This document shows, in pieces, positions 41,641 through 50,697 of a stretch of DNA of 64,000 nucleotides. The DNA is from CAIWHR01 sp035541655 (GTDB taxonomy: Bacteria; Pseudomonadota; Gammaproteobacteria; Burkholderiales; Casimicrobiaceae). Below the pieces are notes generated by a model. The model was not told the DNA's origin. It worked only from the letters and a program-made list of their open reading frames with translations, and did no database searches. The DNA lies in assembly GCA_035541655.1 (NCBI GenBank), contig DATKMY010000096.1, positions 76,135 to 140,134 of the forward strand, in the 5' to 3' direction. Position numbers and translations under genes: made by a program. Position 1 is the first letter of the stretch; the number at the start of each line of letters is the position of its first letter.

Positions 41641-44403
41641 ATGGGCCTCGAACGCTATCGCCAGAAGCGCAATTTCGGCGTCACGCCCGAGCCCGAGGGC
41701 GAGGTTGGAGCGAAGACCGGCGCGGCGCTCCGCTTCGTCATCCAGAAGCACGCGGCGCGGCGCCTGCACTACGATTTCCGGCTCGAGCTCGACGGCGTGA
41801 TGCTGAGCTGGGCGGTGCCCAAAGGTCCGAGCCTCGATCCGAACGACAAGCGCCTCGCGATGCACGTCGAGGATCATCCGCTCGAATACGGCGACTTCGA
41901 AGGCGTGATCCCAGCGAAGCAGTACGGTGCGGGAACCGTGATGCTGTGGGACCGCGGGACGTGGATTCCGAAATCGGACCCGCGGGAAGGGGTCGCGAAG
42001 GGGCGTCTCAAATTCGATTTGAGCGGCGAGAAGCTTCACGGCGGCTGGAATCTCGTGCGGAGCCGCAGCGGCAAATACGGCGGCGAGAGCTGGCTGCTGA
42101 TCAAGGAGGCCGACGCGTACGCCCGTCTCGGCGCAGCCGCCGCGATCGTTGACGACATGCCGGACAGCGTCGCGACGGGACGGAGCATCGAGGAAATCGC
42201 GGCGAGCGCCGATCGCGTCTGGCATTCGAACAAATCGGCGGCCGCCAACGTCGAGGCCGGCGCGATCGCGAGGGCGAAGCCTCTTCCCGGCATCGGCAAG
42301 GTGCCGGGCGCGCGCAAGGCCGCGATGCCGAGCTTCATCGAGCCCGAGCTCGCGACGCTGATGAAGGCGCCGCCCGACGGCGCGAAGTGGATCCACGAGA
42401 TCAAGTACGACGGCTACCGGATGCTGTGCCGGATCGCCGACGGATCCGCGCGGATGATCTCGCGCAACAGGAAGGATTGGACGGGAAACTTCGAGGCGGT
42501 GGCGGAAGCCGCGGCCCGGCTTCCGGTGAAGACCGCGTGGCTCGACGGCGAAGTCGTTGCGTTCGACGCGGAGGGACGATCGAGCTTCCAGGCGCTGCAA
42601 AACGCGCTCACCGCGTCGCCCGCGGCGGACCTCGGCTATCTCGTGTTCGATCTGCTCTATCTCGACGGATTCGATCTGACGCGTGTCACGCTGGCCGAGC
42701 GCAAGAGACTGCTGCAGTCGCTCCTCGCGGACGCAAGCGGTGGCATTCGCTACAGCGATCACTTCAGCGTGCCAGGCCGGGCATTTCTCGAGAACGTCCG
42801 CAAGCTCGGCCTCGAGGGGATGGTCTCGAAGCGCGCCGATCTCCCGCATCACGACGGACGCGGCACCGCATGGATCAAGGTCAAGTGCCAGCGGCGCCAG
42901 GAGATGGTCGTCGGCGGCTACACCGAGCCCGGGGGATCGCGCCACGGCTTCGGAGCCCTGTTGCTCGGCGTGTACGAAGGAGCGAAGCTTCGCTACTCCG
43001 GGCGCGTGGGCACGGGCTTCGACGACGCGGCACTCGCGAGCATCAAACAGAAGCTCGACAAGCTCGAGCAGCCGAAGAGCCCGTTCGAGAATCCACCGAC
43101 CGGCGCGGACGCGCGCGGCGTCCATTGGCTGCGCCCCACCCTAGTCGCCGAGGTCGAGTTCACCGAGTGGACGGCCGACGGAACGCTGCGCCACCCGTCC
43201 TTCGTCGGCCTGCGCGCCGACAAGCGCGCCACCGACGTCGTGCGTGAAATCGAGCGCGCTGCGAATGAACAACCGCCGGGGGATGCAGCGGCCCAGGCCG
43301 CCTCGGCGGTCGCCGATCCCATCCCGCTGGAAGGGCCCAAGGCCCGCGCGGCAGCGAGGAGCTACGTCGCGAAGAAGGGGCGCTCTGCCGCGAAGGAAGC
43401 CGTCGCGGCGAAAACTCCGAGGTCGTGCAGCACCGCGAAGAGCGTGCCAGCGAACCCACCGAAGGAGCGCTTCGCTGCCCCAAGCGTGCGGGCGAGCGCG
43501 CGCGGATCGATCGCCGGCATCGCGCTCACGAACCCCGACAAGGTTCTCTATCCGGAAGCGGGCGTCACGAAGCGCGACCTCGCGCGCTTCTACGAGCGCA
43601 TCGCCGATTGGATCCTCCCGCACTTCGAGCAACGACCGCTCACGCTGCTGCGCTGTCCCAACGGGTGGGACAAGCCGTGCTTCTACCAGAAGAACGCCGA
43701 TGCGAGCGTGATCGACGCGATCGATCGCGTGAAGGTTCCCGCGAGCAACGGCAAGACGTCGCTCTACATGATGGCGAACTCGCTCACCGCGATCGTCGGT
43801 CTCGTGCAGATGGGAACGCTCGAGCTTCATCCGTGGGGCTCGACTGCCGGTCGGCTCGGCTACCCCGACCGGCTGACCTTCGATCTCGATCCCGACGACC
43901 AGGTGACCTGGGACGACCTGAAGCAGGCGGCGCTCCTCGTGAAGACGCTGCTCGAGAACGTCGGGCTGCAGCCGTTCGTCAAGACGACCGGCGGCAAGGG
44001 ATTGCACGTCGTCGTCGCCATCGAGCCGACCACCGAGTGGGAAGACGCGAAGAACTTCACCAAGGCCGCCGCGGAGCTCCTGGAACGCACGTTTCCGGAC
44101 CGCTTCACGTCGAAGCTGCTCAAGGTGTCGCGCGGCGGCAAGGTCTTCATCGACTATCTGCGCAATGCGGAGGGCGCGACTGCGGTCGGCGCGTATTCGC
44201 TGCGCGCCCGGGCCAACGCGCCAGTCTCCACGCCGATCGAGTGGAAAGAGCTCGAGCGGGACGTCCGCTTCCATCACTTCGATGTGGGACGCGTGCTCGA
44301 GCGCTACGCGAAGCTCAAGCGCGACCCTTGGGCGGGAATCGCCAAATCGGCCCGACCGCTCGACAAGGCACGGATGGCCAAGGTCGGATACGTGAAGAAG
44401 TAG
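41641..44403 (+). CDS. ligD: Multifunctional DNA ligase LigD (PE-ligase-polymerase)
   Basis: 920 aa from the ATG at 41641. Domain order: 3'-phosphoesterase ~1-200 (RRLHYDFRLELDGVMLSWAVPKGPS, MHVEDHPLEYGDFEG); ATP-dependent ligase ~225-540 (catalytic Lys255 in EIKYDGYRM, DGEVVAFD, GLEGMVSKRAD, WIKVKC); low-complexity linker ~545-620; primase-polymerase ~620-920 (NPDKVLYPEAGVTKRDLARFYERIADWILPH, metal site TFDLDPDD, KTTGGKGLHVVV). It repairs double-strand breaks with Ku. The PE-LIG-POL order is seen in Pseudomonas; mycobacterial LigD has the polymerase first. Confidence 0.97.
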   Translation: MGLERYRQKRNFGVTPEPEGEVGAKTGAALRFVIQKHAARRLHYDFRLELDGVMLSWAVPKGPSLDPNDKRLAMHVEDHPLEYGDFEGVIPAKQYGAGTVMLWDRGTWIPKSDPREGVAKGRLKFDLSGEKLHGGWNLVRSRSGKYGGESWLLIKEADAYARLGAAAAIVDDMPDSVATGRSIEEIAASADRVWHSNKSAAANVEAGAIARAKPLPGIGKVPGARKAAMPSFIEPELATLMKAPPDGAKWIHEIKYDGYRMLCRIADGSARMISRNRKDWTGNFEAVAEAAARLPVKTAWLDGEVVAFDAEGRSSFQALQNALTASPAADLGYLVFDLLYLDGFDLTRVTLAERKRLLQSLLADASGGIRYSDHFSVPGRAFLENVRKLGLEGMVSKRADLPHHDGRGTAWIKVKCQRRQEMVVGGYTEPGGSRHGFGALLLGVYEGAKLRYSGRVGTGFDDAALASIKQKLDKLEQPKSPFENPPTGADARGVHWLRPTLVAEVEFTEWTADGTLRHPSFVGLRADKRATDVVREIERAANEQPPGDAAAQAASAVADPIPLEGPKARAAARSYVAKKGRSAAKEAVAAKTPRSCSTAKSVPANPPKERFAAPSVRASARGSIAGIALTNPDKVLYPEAGVTKRDLARFYERIADWILPHFEQRPLTLLRCPNGWDKPCFYQKNADASVIDAIDRVKVPASNGKTSLYMMANSLTAIVGLVQMGTLELHPWGSTAGRLGYPDRLTFDLDPDDQVTWDDLKQAALLVKTLLENVGLQPFVKTTGGKGLHVVVAIEPTTEWEDAKNFTKAAAELLERTFPDRFTSKLLKVSRGGKVFIDYLRNAEGATAVGAYSLRARANAPVSTPIEWKELERDVRFHHFDVGRVLERYAKLKRDPWAGIAKSARPLDKARMAKVGYVKK

Positions 44404-44500
44404 GCCGAGCGCCTGCGGCGCAACGCCCCGGGTGTCGATCCTTGCCTTGCGCCTGCCGGGAGTAGTATTGGGTCTCCCTCTCAGCTCAGCCCGCGCACCT

Positions 44501-47119
44501 GTGCCGAATTCCCTCATTCGTCTCACAGCGATCGCATTGCTGCCGGTGTGCTCCGGCATCGTCGCTGCGCAGAGCGCGCCTGCGAGCGCCGTCGAGCCGC
44601 CGACCCTTCGGCTCCCCGCCGGGGCGCATCCGACGCGCTACGCGCTCACCCTAACCATCGTGCCGGGCGAGCCCAAAGCTCACGGCGAGATCGCGATCGA
44701 CGTCGAGCTCGACAGGCCGCATACCGTACTGTGGCTCAACGCCGACTCGCTCGACGTGACCCGTGCAGATGTCGAGTCGGGAGAGGCGCGCGTTTCGTTG
44801 CTGTCGGGGCACGAGCAGTTCGTCGGGCTCGCGTTCGATCCGGCGCTGGCTGCGGGCATGCATCGCGTGAAGCTCGTGTTCGAAGCGGAGCAGAGCCGCA
44901 ATTCGACGCGCGGCATCTTCACGCTCGAGGACGGCGGAGCGTGGTACACGATGACGCAGTTCGAGGCGTTGTCGGCGCGGCGCGCCTTTCCTTGCTTCGA
45001 CGAACCCGGCTTCAAGACGCCGTGGCAGCTGACGCTGCGCTTGCCCCGCGGGCTCGTCGCGGTGTCGAACACCCGCGTCGAGTCGGAGACCTCGAGCGAC
45101 GACGGATTCCAGACCGTGCGCTTCGCCGAGACGCGGCCGCTGCCTTCGTATCTGGTGGCGTTCGCCGTGGGCTCGTGGGAAATCATCGATCTGGGCAATG
45201 TGGGCGCGAAGCCGACGCCGACGCGAATCATCGTGCCGCGCGGACGGACGGCCGATGCGGAGTTCGTAAAGAGCGCCTATCCGGAGCTCTTCGCCCGCGT
45301 TGAGTCGTATTTCGGCACCGCGTATCCGTTTGAGAAGCTCGACCACATCACGATCCCGATCACCGTCAACTTCGCGATGGAGAACGCGGGCCTCATCACC
45401 TACGGTGCACCGGGGCTGCTCGCGAAACCCGGTGCCGCGACGCCGCGCTTCCGACGCGGCGCGGCGAACGTCGGCACCCACGAGATCTCGCACATGTGGT
45501 TCGGCGACCTCGTCACGATGGCCTGGTGGGACGACCTCTGGCTCAACGAAGCGTTCGCGACATGGATGGCCGAAAAGATCGTCCATCAGTGGCGGCCCGA
45601 CTATGACCGCGGCGCCGCGCGCATCGGGGAGCGTGCCGATGCGATCGACGCCGACGCGCTCGTTTCGGCACGCAAGATCCGCGAGCCGATCGTCAACCGC
45701 GGAGACATCTTCAAGGCGTTCGACCACATCACCTACCAGAAAGGCGCGACGGTGATCGCGATGTTCGAGGGCTGGGTCGGGGAGGAACCGTTTCGCAGCG
45801 GAGTGAGGAGCTACATCGAGGCCCACCGTGACGCGTCGGCGACATCGGCGGACTTCCTCGCGGCGGTCGAACAGGCGAGCCGCAAGCCGGTGACGTCCGC
45901 GTTCAACACCTTTCTCAACCAGAACGGCGTCCCGCAGCTCGACGTTCGGGTGCAGTGCGGAAAGGACGGTGCGCAGCTTGCGCTGACGCAACATCGGCTC
46001 GATCTGATCGGGGCGACGAAGGAAGCGGCGCAGCGATGGCAGATCCCCGTCTGCGTGCGTTATGGCGCCGGCGCAGTCTCATCGCACGAAGCATGCACGT
46101 TGATGACCGAGGCGTCGACGAACCTGCCACTCGCGGGCGGCTGTCCCGCGTTCGTTTTCGCCAACGCGGGCGGCCGCGGCTACTACGTGCCCGACTATCG
46201 GGATGGGCTGCTTGCGAAGCTCGAGGCGAACCGCGAACAGCTGTCCGTCGCCGAATACGAAAGCTTCCTCCTCGACCTGAAAGCGCTCGTGCGCGCGGGC
46301 TCGGTCACCAGCGCACAGGCGCTGCGCTGGGCGCGATTCGGCGCGGCCGCGCCCGATCGCCACGTTGTCGTGGCCGCCGTGGATCTCGCTGAGTTCGTCG
46401 GCAACACGACCGTCGTCGACGCTGATCGGCCGAAGTACTCGCGCTTCGTGCGCGAAGTGTTCGGGCCGCGCGCGAAAGCACTCGGCTTCAAGCCGAGAGC
46501 CAGCGAGAGCGACGACGACCAGCTACTCCGGCGAACGCTGCTGCGCTTCGTCGCACCCGAGGATCCCGCGCTCGCCGCGGAAGCGCGACGGCTGGCGCAC
46601 GCGTGGATCCGCGACAAATCGGCGATCGATCCAGGGATGGTCGACGTCGTACTGGTCACCGCGGGACGCACCGGCGACGCAGCGACGTTCGACGCGCTGT
46701 TGGCCGAGGCGAAGGCGACGAAAGACCGCCTCGAGCGTCGCTACCTGATGATGGCGCTGTTCGCCTTCAGCGATCCGGTGCTCGCGACGAAGGGATTCTC
46801 GCTGCTGCTCGATCCGACGTTCGACGTCCGGGAATCGTGGACCGCGTTGGGAAATGGCTTCTGGTGGAATCCGGCGCGGCGCGCGACCAACGACTACATC
46901 ATGGCGAACTTCGACACGCTGGCGAGGAGCGTCGGGACCGAAGAGCCCGGCCGCTGGCCGATCTTCGCGTCGGGGCTGTGCACCGAGCGTGATCGCGTCG
47001 AGCTGGAGGCATTCTGGAAACCGCGCGTATCGAACTACGCGTCGGCAAGCCGCGAGCTCGCGAGCACCGTCGAGTCGATCGATCTCTGCGCGCGCGTGCG
47101 GACGGCGAACAGGCGCTAA
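44501..47119 (+). CDS. M1 family metallopeptidase (aminopeptidase N-like), exported
   Basis: 872 aa from a GTG at 44501 that directly opens a signal peptide (IRLTAIALLPVCSGIVAAQ); a GTG at 44432 is a longer alternative. Zinc site HEISH-x18-E in GTHEISHMWFGDLVTMAWWDDLWLNEAFATW and the substrate-binding FAMENAG (GAMEN type) are intact. The N-terminal saddle (RLPAGAHPTRYALTLTIVPG) and C-terminal helical ERAP1-like region (~residues 530-870) complete the M1 architecture. It likely trims peptides in the periplasm. Confidence 0.93.
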   Translation: MPNSLIRLTAIALLPVCSGIVAAQSAPASAVEPPTLRLPAGAHPTRYALTLTIVPGEPKAHGEIAIDVELDRPHTVLWLNADSLDVTRADVESGEARVSLLSGHEQFVGLAFDPALAAGMHRVKLVFEAEQSRNSTRGIFTLEDGGAWYTMTQFEALSARRAFPCFDEPGFKTPWQLTLRLPRGLVAVSNTRVESETSSDDGFQTVRFAETRPLPSYLVAFAVGSWEIIDLGNVGAKPTPTRIIVPRGRTADAEFVKSAYPELFARVESYFGTAYPFEKLDHITIPITVNFAMENAGLITYGAPGLLAKPGAATPRFRRGAANVGTHEISHMWFGDLVTMAWWDDLWLNEAFATWMAEKIVHQWRPDYDRGAARIGERADAIDADALVSARKIREPIVNRGDIFKAFDHITYQKGATVIAMFEGWVGEEPFRSGVRSYIEAHRDASATSADFLAAVEQASRKPVTSAFNTFLNQNGVPQLDVRVQCGKDGAQLALTQHRLDLIGATKEAAQRWQIPVCVRYGAGAVSSHEACTLMTEASTNLPLAGGCPAFVFANAGGRGYYVPDYRDGLLAKLEANREQLSVAEYESFLLDLKALVRAGSVTSAQALRWARFGAAAPDRHVVVAAVDLAEFVGNTTVVDADRPKYSRFVREVFGPRAKALGFKPRASESDDDQLLRRTLLRFVAPEDPALAAEARRLAHAWIRDKSAIDPGMVDVVLVTAGRTGDAATFDALLAEAKATKDRLERRYLMMALFAFSDPVLATKGFSLLLDPTFDVRESWTALGNGFWWNPARRATNDYIMANFDTLARSVGTEEPGRWPIFASGLCTERDRVELEAFWKPRVSNYASASRELASTVESIDLCARVRTANRR

Positions 47120-47210
47120 GGGGTTGCTCGACGCCACGACGAGATGCATGCGGCCACATCTATTCGGCCAGGGTTTATGATTCCTTTCTCGCCCTGAGAC
47201 TGCTATCTCC

Positions 47211-47690
47211 ATGTCACCGATTCTGTTACGCGTTTCCCGCATCGCAATCGCTGCATTGCTGCTGTCTCTCGCTACGCTCGCGCGCGCCGACGAGGTCGGC
47301 TGTACCTCCACAACCTTTCACCTGTTCTCGCCGAACGACAAGGTGTGCGTGATGGCGTTCAACGATCCGGACATCGACGGCATCACCTGTCACATCAGCC
47401 AGGCGAAGACGGGAGGATGGAAGGGCGCGGCGGGTGTCGCCGAAGACCCCTCCCGCTTTTCGATCACCTGCCATCAGTTCGGCCCGATCACGCTGCCACC
47501 CAACCTCGACCGGGAAAAGAGCGTGTTCAGCGAGAGCACTTCGCTGATCTTCAAGAACACGAAGGTTGTCCGGATGTTCGACGCGAAGCGGAATACGCTG
47601 GTCTACGTCGCGATCAGCAAGCGCGTGCTCGAAGGCTCACCGATGAATGCGATCTCGGCGGTGCCGATCATCCCCTGGGCAGGTCGGTAG
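47211..47690 (+). CDS. creA: CreA family protein
   Basis: 159 aa with a signal peptide (RIAIAALLLSLATLARA). The mature protein matches CreA: VGCTSTTFHLFSPNDKVCVMAFNDPDIDGITCHISQAKTGG, EDPSRFSITCHQFGPI and FKNTKVVRMFDAKRNTLVYVAISKRVLEGSPMNAISAVPI. Four cysteines could form disulfides in the periplasm. Function unknown; in E. coli it neighbours creBCD. Here it stands alone between the peptidase and a Bug gene. Confidence 0.93.
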   Translation: MSPILLRVSRIAIAALLLSLATLARADEVGCTSTTFHLFSPNDKVCVMAFNDPDIDGITCHISQAKTGGWKGAAGVAEDPSRFSITCHQFGPITLPPNLDREKSVFSESTSLIFKNTKVVRMFDAKRNTLVYVAISKRVLEGSPMNAISAVPIIPWAGR

Positions 47691-47751
47691 CGGCCGGCTC
47701 GCCTGCGCTTCCACAGAAAGGCTGCAGCTCAGCCGCAACCAGGCGTGTTCC

Positions 47752-48717
47752 TCACTCCGCGACGATCTTGTGCTCGGTCGCGATCTGCTTCCATTGACCG
47801 AGCTCTGCTTTGATCTTGGTCGCGAATACCGCCGGGCTGATTGCCTCGGGCAGCGTTCCGTCGGGCTCGAGCACCGGCGCGAGGTCGGGTGAAGCCGCCA
47901 CGGCGTTGATCTCGCGATTGAGCCGGTCGACGATGGCGGACGGCGTTCCCGCCGGCGCGAAAACGCCGACCCAGATGTCGACGTTGAAGCCCGTGGCGAC
48001 GGTCGCCACCGGCGGCAAATCCGGAAATGCCGGGTGCGGCTTCGCGGAAGTGATCGCGAGCGCCCTGATCTTTCCGTTCTGCATCAGCGGCGCCACTGTG
48101 CTGTAGTTCGAGATCATCACCTGGATCTGGCCGGATGCGAGGTCGACTGACGCCAGCGACGCGCCTTTGTAAGGGACGTGCGTCATCTTGATCTTGGCGG
48201 TGTCGTCCAGCAATTCGGTGGTGAGGTGCGCGATCGAGCCGACACCCGCCGTGCCGTAGTTCAGGACGCCAGGCTTCGCGCGTGCGGCAGCGACGACGTC
48301 TGCGGGCGATTTGTAAGGTGTGGTCGCGGAGACGACGAGCAGCATCGGTCCGCGTCCGATCATCGCGACAGGCGCGAAGGCGGCGATGGGATCGTACGGA
48401 AGCTGTTGTTGCGTTGCTGCGGCGGTCAGGAAGCTCGACGACGTGAGCAGCAGCACCGATCCGTCGCGAGGCGCCTTCGCGACGTAGTCCGCGCCGATCA
48501 CGCCGGCGGCTCCGGGCTTGTTCTCGACGATGACCGAGGTGTCGAGGCGCTTCGACAGCGGCACGGCGAGCGCGCGTGCGATGACGTCGTTGCTGCCGCC
48601 CGCCGCGAAGGGCACGACGATCCGGATCAACTTCGGGAGCTCCTGCGCCGCCGCGATCGTCGTCCAGCCGACAGAAACGGCAACGCAGAGAAACAACCGG
48701 ACCGGCGATCCCCGCAT
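47752..48717 (-). CDS. Tripartite tricarboxylate transporter receptor (Bug/TctC family)
   Basis: 321 aa. The ATG ending at 48717 is favoured because GGGAG lies 7 nt before it; an ATG at 48723 is too close to that site. Signal peptide RLFLCVAVSVGWTTIAAAQ. Motifs: IRIVVPFAAGGSNDVIARALA, VIVENKPGAAGVIGADYVAKAPRDG, NYGTAGVGSIAHLTTELL, HVPYKGASLASVDLASGQIQVM and WVGVFAPAGTP. It binds a carboxylate in the periplasm. It is divergent from the AtuA-like gene, which suggests a shared substrate. Confidence 0.94.
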   Translation of the reverse strand: MRGSPVRLFLCVAVSVGWTTIAAAQELPKLIRIVVPFAAGGSNDVIARALAVPLSKRLDTSVIVENKPGAAGVIGADYVAKAPRDGSVLLLTSSSFLTAAATQQQLPYDPIAAFAPVAMIGRGPMLLVVSATTPYKSPADVVAAARAKPGVLNYGTAGVGSIAHLTTELLDDTAKIKMTHVPYKGASLASVDLASGQIQVMISNYSTVAPLMQNGKIRALAITSAKPHPAFPDLPPVATVATGFNVDIWVGVFAPAGTPSAIVDRLNREINAVAASPDLAPVLEPDGTLPEAISPAVFATKIKAELGQWKQIATEHKIVAE

Positions 48718-48831
48718 GAGCATTCTCCCAGATGAAGTTCGATTCGAAGCGCCAATCGTATCCCGTCGGCGCGGCGTTCGTCCACGCACCCGCTCTGCTA
48801 TGATCGTTTCCGTCGTCGAAAGGAATCCGGC

Positions 48832-50202
48832 GTGCAATCGCTGCGCATCATCTGCCCGAACGGCCATCTGGGCTTCGCACCCACGCGCGAAGAGAGCTTC
48901 AGGATCGGCGTCGCCGCACGTCCCGACTGCATCGCCGCGGATTCGGGCAGCGACGACGTCGGACCGATCCCGCTCGGCTCCGACACCTCGACGAGCCCGC
49001 TCGCGTGGCAGACGCACGACCTCGAGCTGATGCTGCTCGCCTCGCGCGAGCTGCGCGTGCCGATGATCATTGGGTCATCAGGCGATACGGGCGCGAACAG
49101 CCGCGTCGATCTTTACGTGAAGATCATCAGGGATCTCGCCGCAAAGCATCGGCTGCCGGCGTTCAAGCTCGGCTATTTCTATTCCGAGGTCGGCAAGGAA
49201 GAACTTCGCCGCCGGATGCGCGCAGGCGAGACCGTCGCCGGACTCGAAGGTCACGCGACGCTCACCGAGGGCGAGCTCGACGCGACCGAGCGCATCGTGG
49301 CGATGGCGGGTGTCCATCCGTTCATCGACCTCCTGCGCCAGGGCGCGGACGTCATCATCGGCGGCCGCAGCAGCGACAGCTGCGTGTTCGCGGCGCCGGC
49401 GATCCATCAAGGATTCCCCGAAAGCCAGGCGTACTACCTCGGCAAGGTGCTCGAATGCGCGTCGTTCTGCGCGGAGCCCTACGGCGGCAAGGAAACGGTG
49501 TTGGGCGAGGTGAGTGCCGATGCGGTCGAGGTGACCGCGATGCATCCGGCGCAGCGCTGCACGGTGGCTTCCGTCGCCGGCCATGCGATGTACGAGCGCG
49601 CCAATCCCAATTTCGAGCACGTCGCGGGCGGCACGCTCGACATGTCGGAATGCCGCTACGAGCAGATTGCCGAGAGGACCACGCGGATCACCGGCGCGAA
49701 GTTCGTGCCCGCGCCCGAGTTCCGCGTGAAGCTCGAAGGTGCGGGAAAGGTCGGCGAGCGCTACGTCGGGATGGTCGGGATTCGCGATCCCTACACGATC
49801 GCGCACGTCGACGAAGTGATCGGCTGGGCGCGAGCGCAGGTGCGCGAGCGCTTCGGCCAGGAGCGCGAAGGGGGCTACGAGCTTCACTACATCGTCTATG
49901 GTCGCGACGGCGTTATGGGTGAGCTCGAGCCGCTGCGCAACCGGCCAGCGCACGAGCTTTGCATCCTCGTGCAAGGCGTAGCGCGCACCGCGGAGATGGC
50001 CGAGGAAGTCTGCATGATCGGCACGCGGCAGATGTTCTACGCGCGCCTTCCCGATGTGAAGGGATCGGCCGGGTCGGTTGCATTCGCGCTCGACGAAGTG
50101 CTGCGCGCGAGCGCTGCCTATCGTTGGACGCTCAACCACACGCTGCGCTGCGACGATCCGCTCGAGCTCTTTCCGACGCACGTGACCTCCGCAGGAGTCT
50201 GA
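48832..50202 (+). CDS. AtuA family (DUF1446) protein
   Basis: 456 aa from a GTG. Family motifs: VAARPDCIAADSGSDDVGPIPLGSD, MIIGSSGDTGANSRVDLYV, FIDLLRQGADVIIGGRSSDSCVFAAPAIHQGF, YYLGKVLECASFCAEPYGGKETVLG and ELCILVQGVARTAEMAEEVCMIG. DUF1446 includes AtuA of acyclic terpene utilisation, whose biochemical role is unclear. The adjacent DUF4387 gene is the small partner normally found with this family. Divergent Bug receptor at 47752 suggests carboxylic-acid catabolism. Confidence 0.92.
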   Translation: MQSLRIICPNGHLGFAPTREESFRIGVAARPDCIAADSGSDDVGPIPLGSDTSTSPLAWQTHDLELMLLASRELRVPMIIGSSGDTGANSRVDLYVKIIRDLAAKHRLPAFKLGYFYSEVGKEELRRRMRAGETVAGLEGHATLTEGELDATERIVAMAGVHPFIDLLRQGADVIIGGRSSDSCVFAAPAIHQGFPESQAYYLGKVLECASFCAEPYGGKETVLGEVSADAVEVTAMHPAQRCTVASVAGHAMYERANPNFEHVAGGTLDMSECRYEQIAERTTRITGAKFVPAPEFRVKLEGAGKVGERYVGMVGIRDPYTIAHVDEVIGWARAQVRERFGQEREGGYELHYIVYGRDGVMGELEPLRNRPAHELCILVQGVARTAEMAEEVCMIGTRQMFYARLPDVKGSAGSVAFALDEVLRASAAYRWTLNHTLRCDDPLELFPTHVTSAGV

Positions 50203-50213
50203 CGGAGCCGCCG

Positions 50214-50537
50214 ATGAAGACGCAGAAGCTTTCCGAGCTCGCGAAGACGATACGCAGCAAGAACGCGGGCATCGACCTGATCACGTTCGACGTGATCTTC
50301 AGGGAGCGCGCGACCTACGAGCGTGTCAAGCGCTCGCGCGTGCTCACGCGCGAGACCGTGCTGAAGCTCTATGGTCTTCCGCCCGATCGGCTTTGCGATT
50401 TCGTCGAGTTCGACCCGGGCAACGCCATCAAATTCACGATCTACCGGCGGCGCCCGAGCGGCAGCCCCGGCGATCCCGACATCTTCGGCGCTCAGCAGTA
50501 CGCACCGCTTCTCGACATCGAGGTGCCGGCGGAGTAG
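50214..50537 (+). CDS. DUF4387 domain protein (AtuA partner)
   Basis: 107 aa. KLSELAKTIRSKNAGIDLITFDVIFRERATYERVKRSRVLTRETVLKLYGL and a C-terminal FEGAQQYAPLLDIEVP-like end (FGAQQYAPLLDIEV) are characteristic of DUF4387. It starts 11 bp after the AtuA gene. In larger AtuA proteins this segment is fused to DUF1446, so the two products likely form one complex. No catalytic residues are recognisable. Confidence 0.92.
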   Translation: MKTQKLSELAKTIRSKNAGIDLITFDVIFRERATYERVKRSRVLTRETVLKLYGLPPDRLCDFVEFDPGNAIKFTIYRRRPSGSPGDPDIFGAQQYAPLLDIEVPAE

Positions 50538-50571
50538 AGGCGCGGGCGCTCCGCCGCGCGGACGATGCCAC

Positions 50572-50600
50572 TTGACACTGTGCTGGCGCCGGGCTCAGAT
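50572..50600 (+). promoter_or_regulatory. Candidate sigma-70 promoter for the TPR-NfeD-slipin group
   Basis: An exact TTGACA (-35, 50572-50577) is followed after 17 bp by TCAGAT (50595-50600), a weak -10. The TPR gene starts about 98 bp downstream. Only the -35 is convincing. Confidence 0.3.
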
Positions 50601-50697
50601 TGCGTAGCGTCGGAGCGCGCGTGGGCCGCGTGAGCGCGCGAGAACAACCGCGCCCGAAACCGCCGACCACGCTCCGGCCGACACCGTGGGGGCGTGC

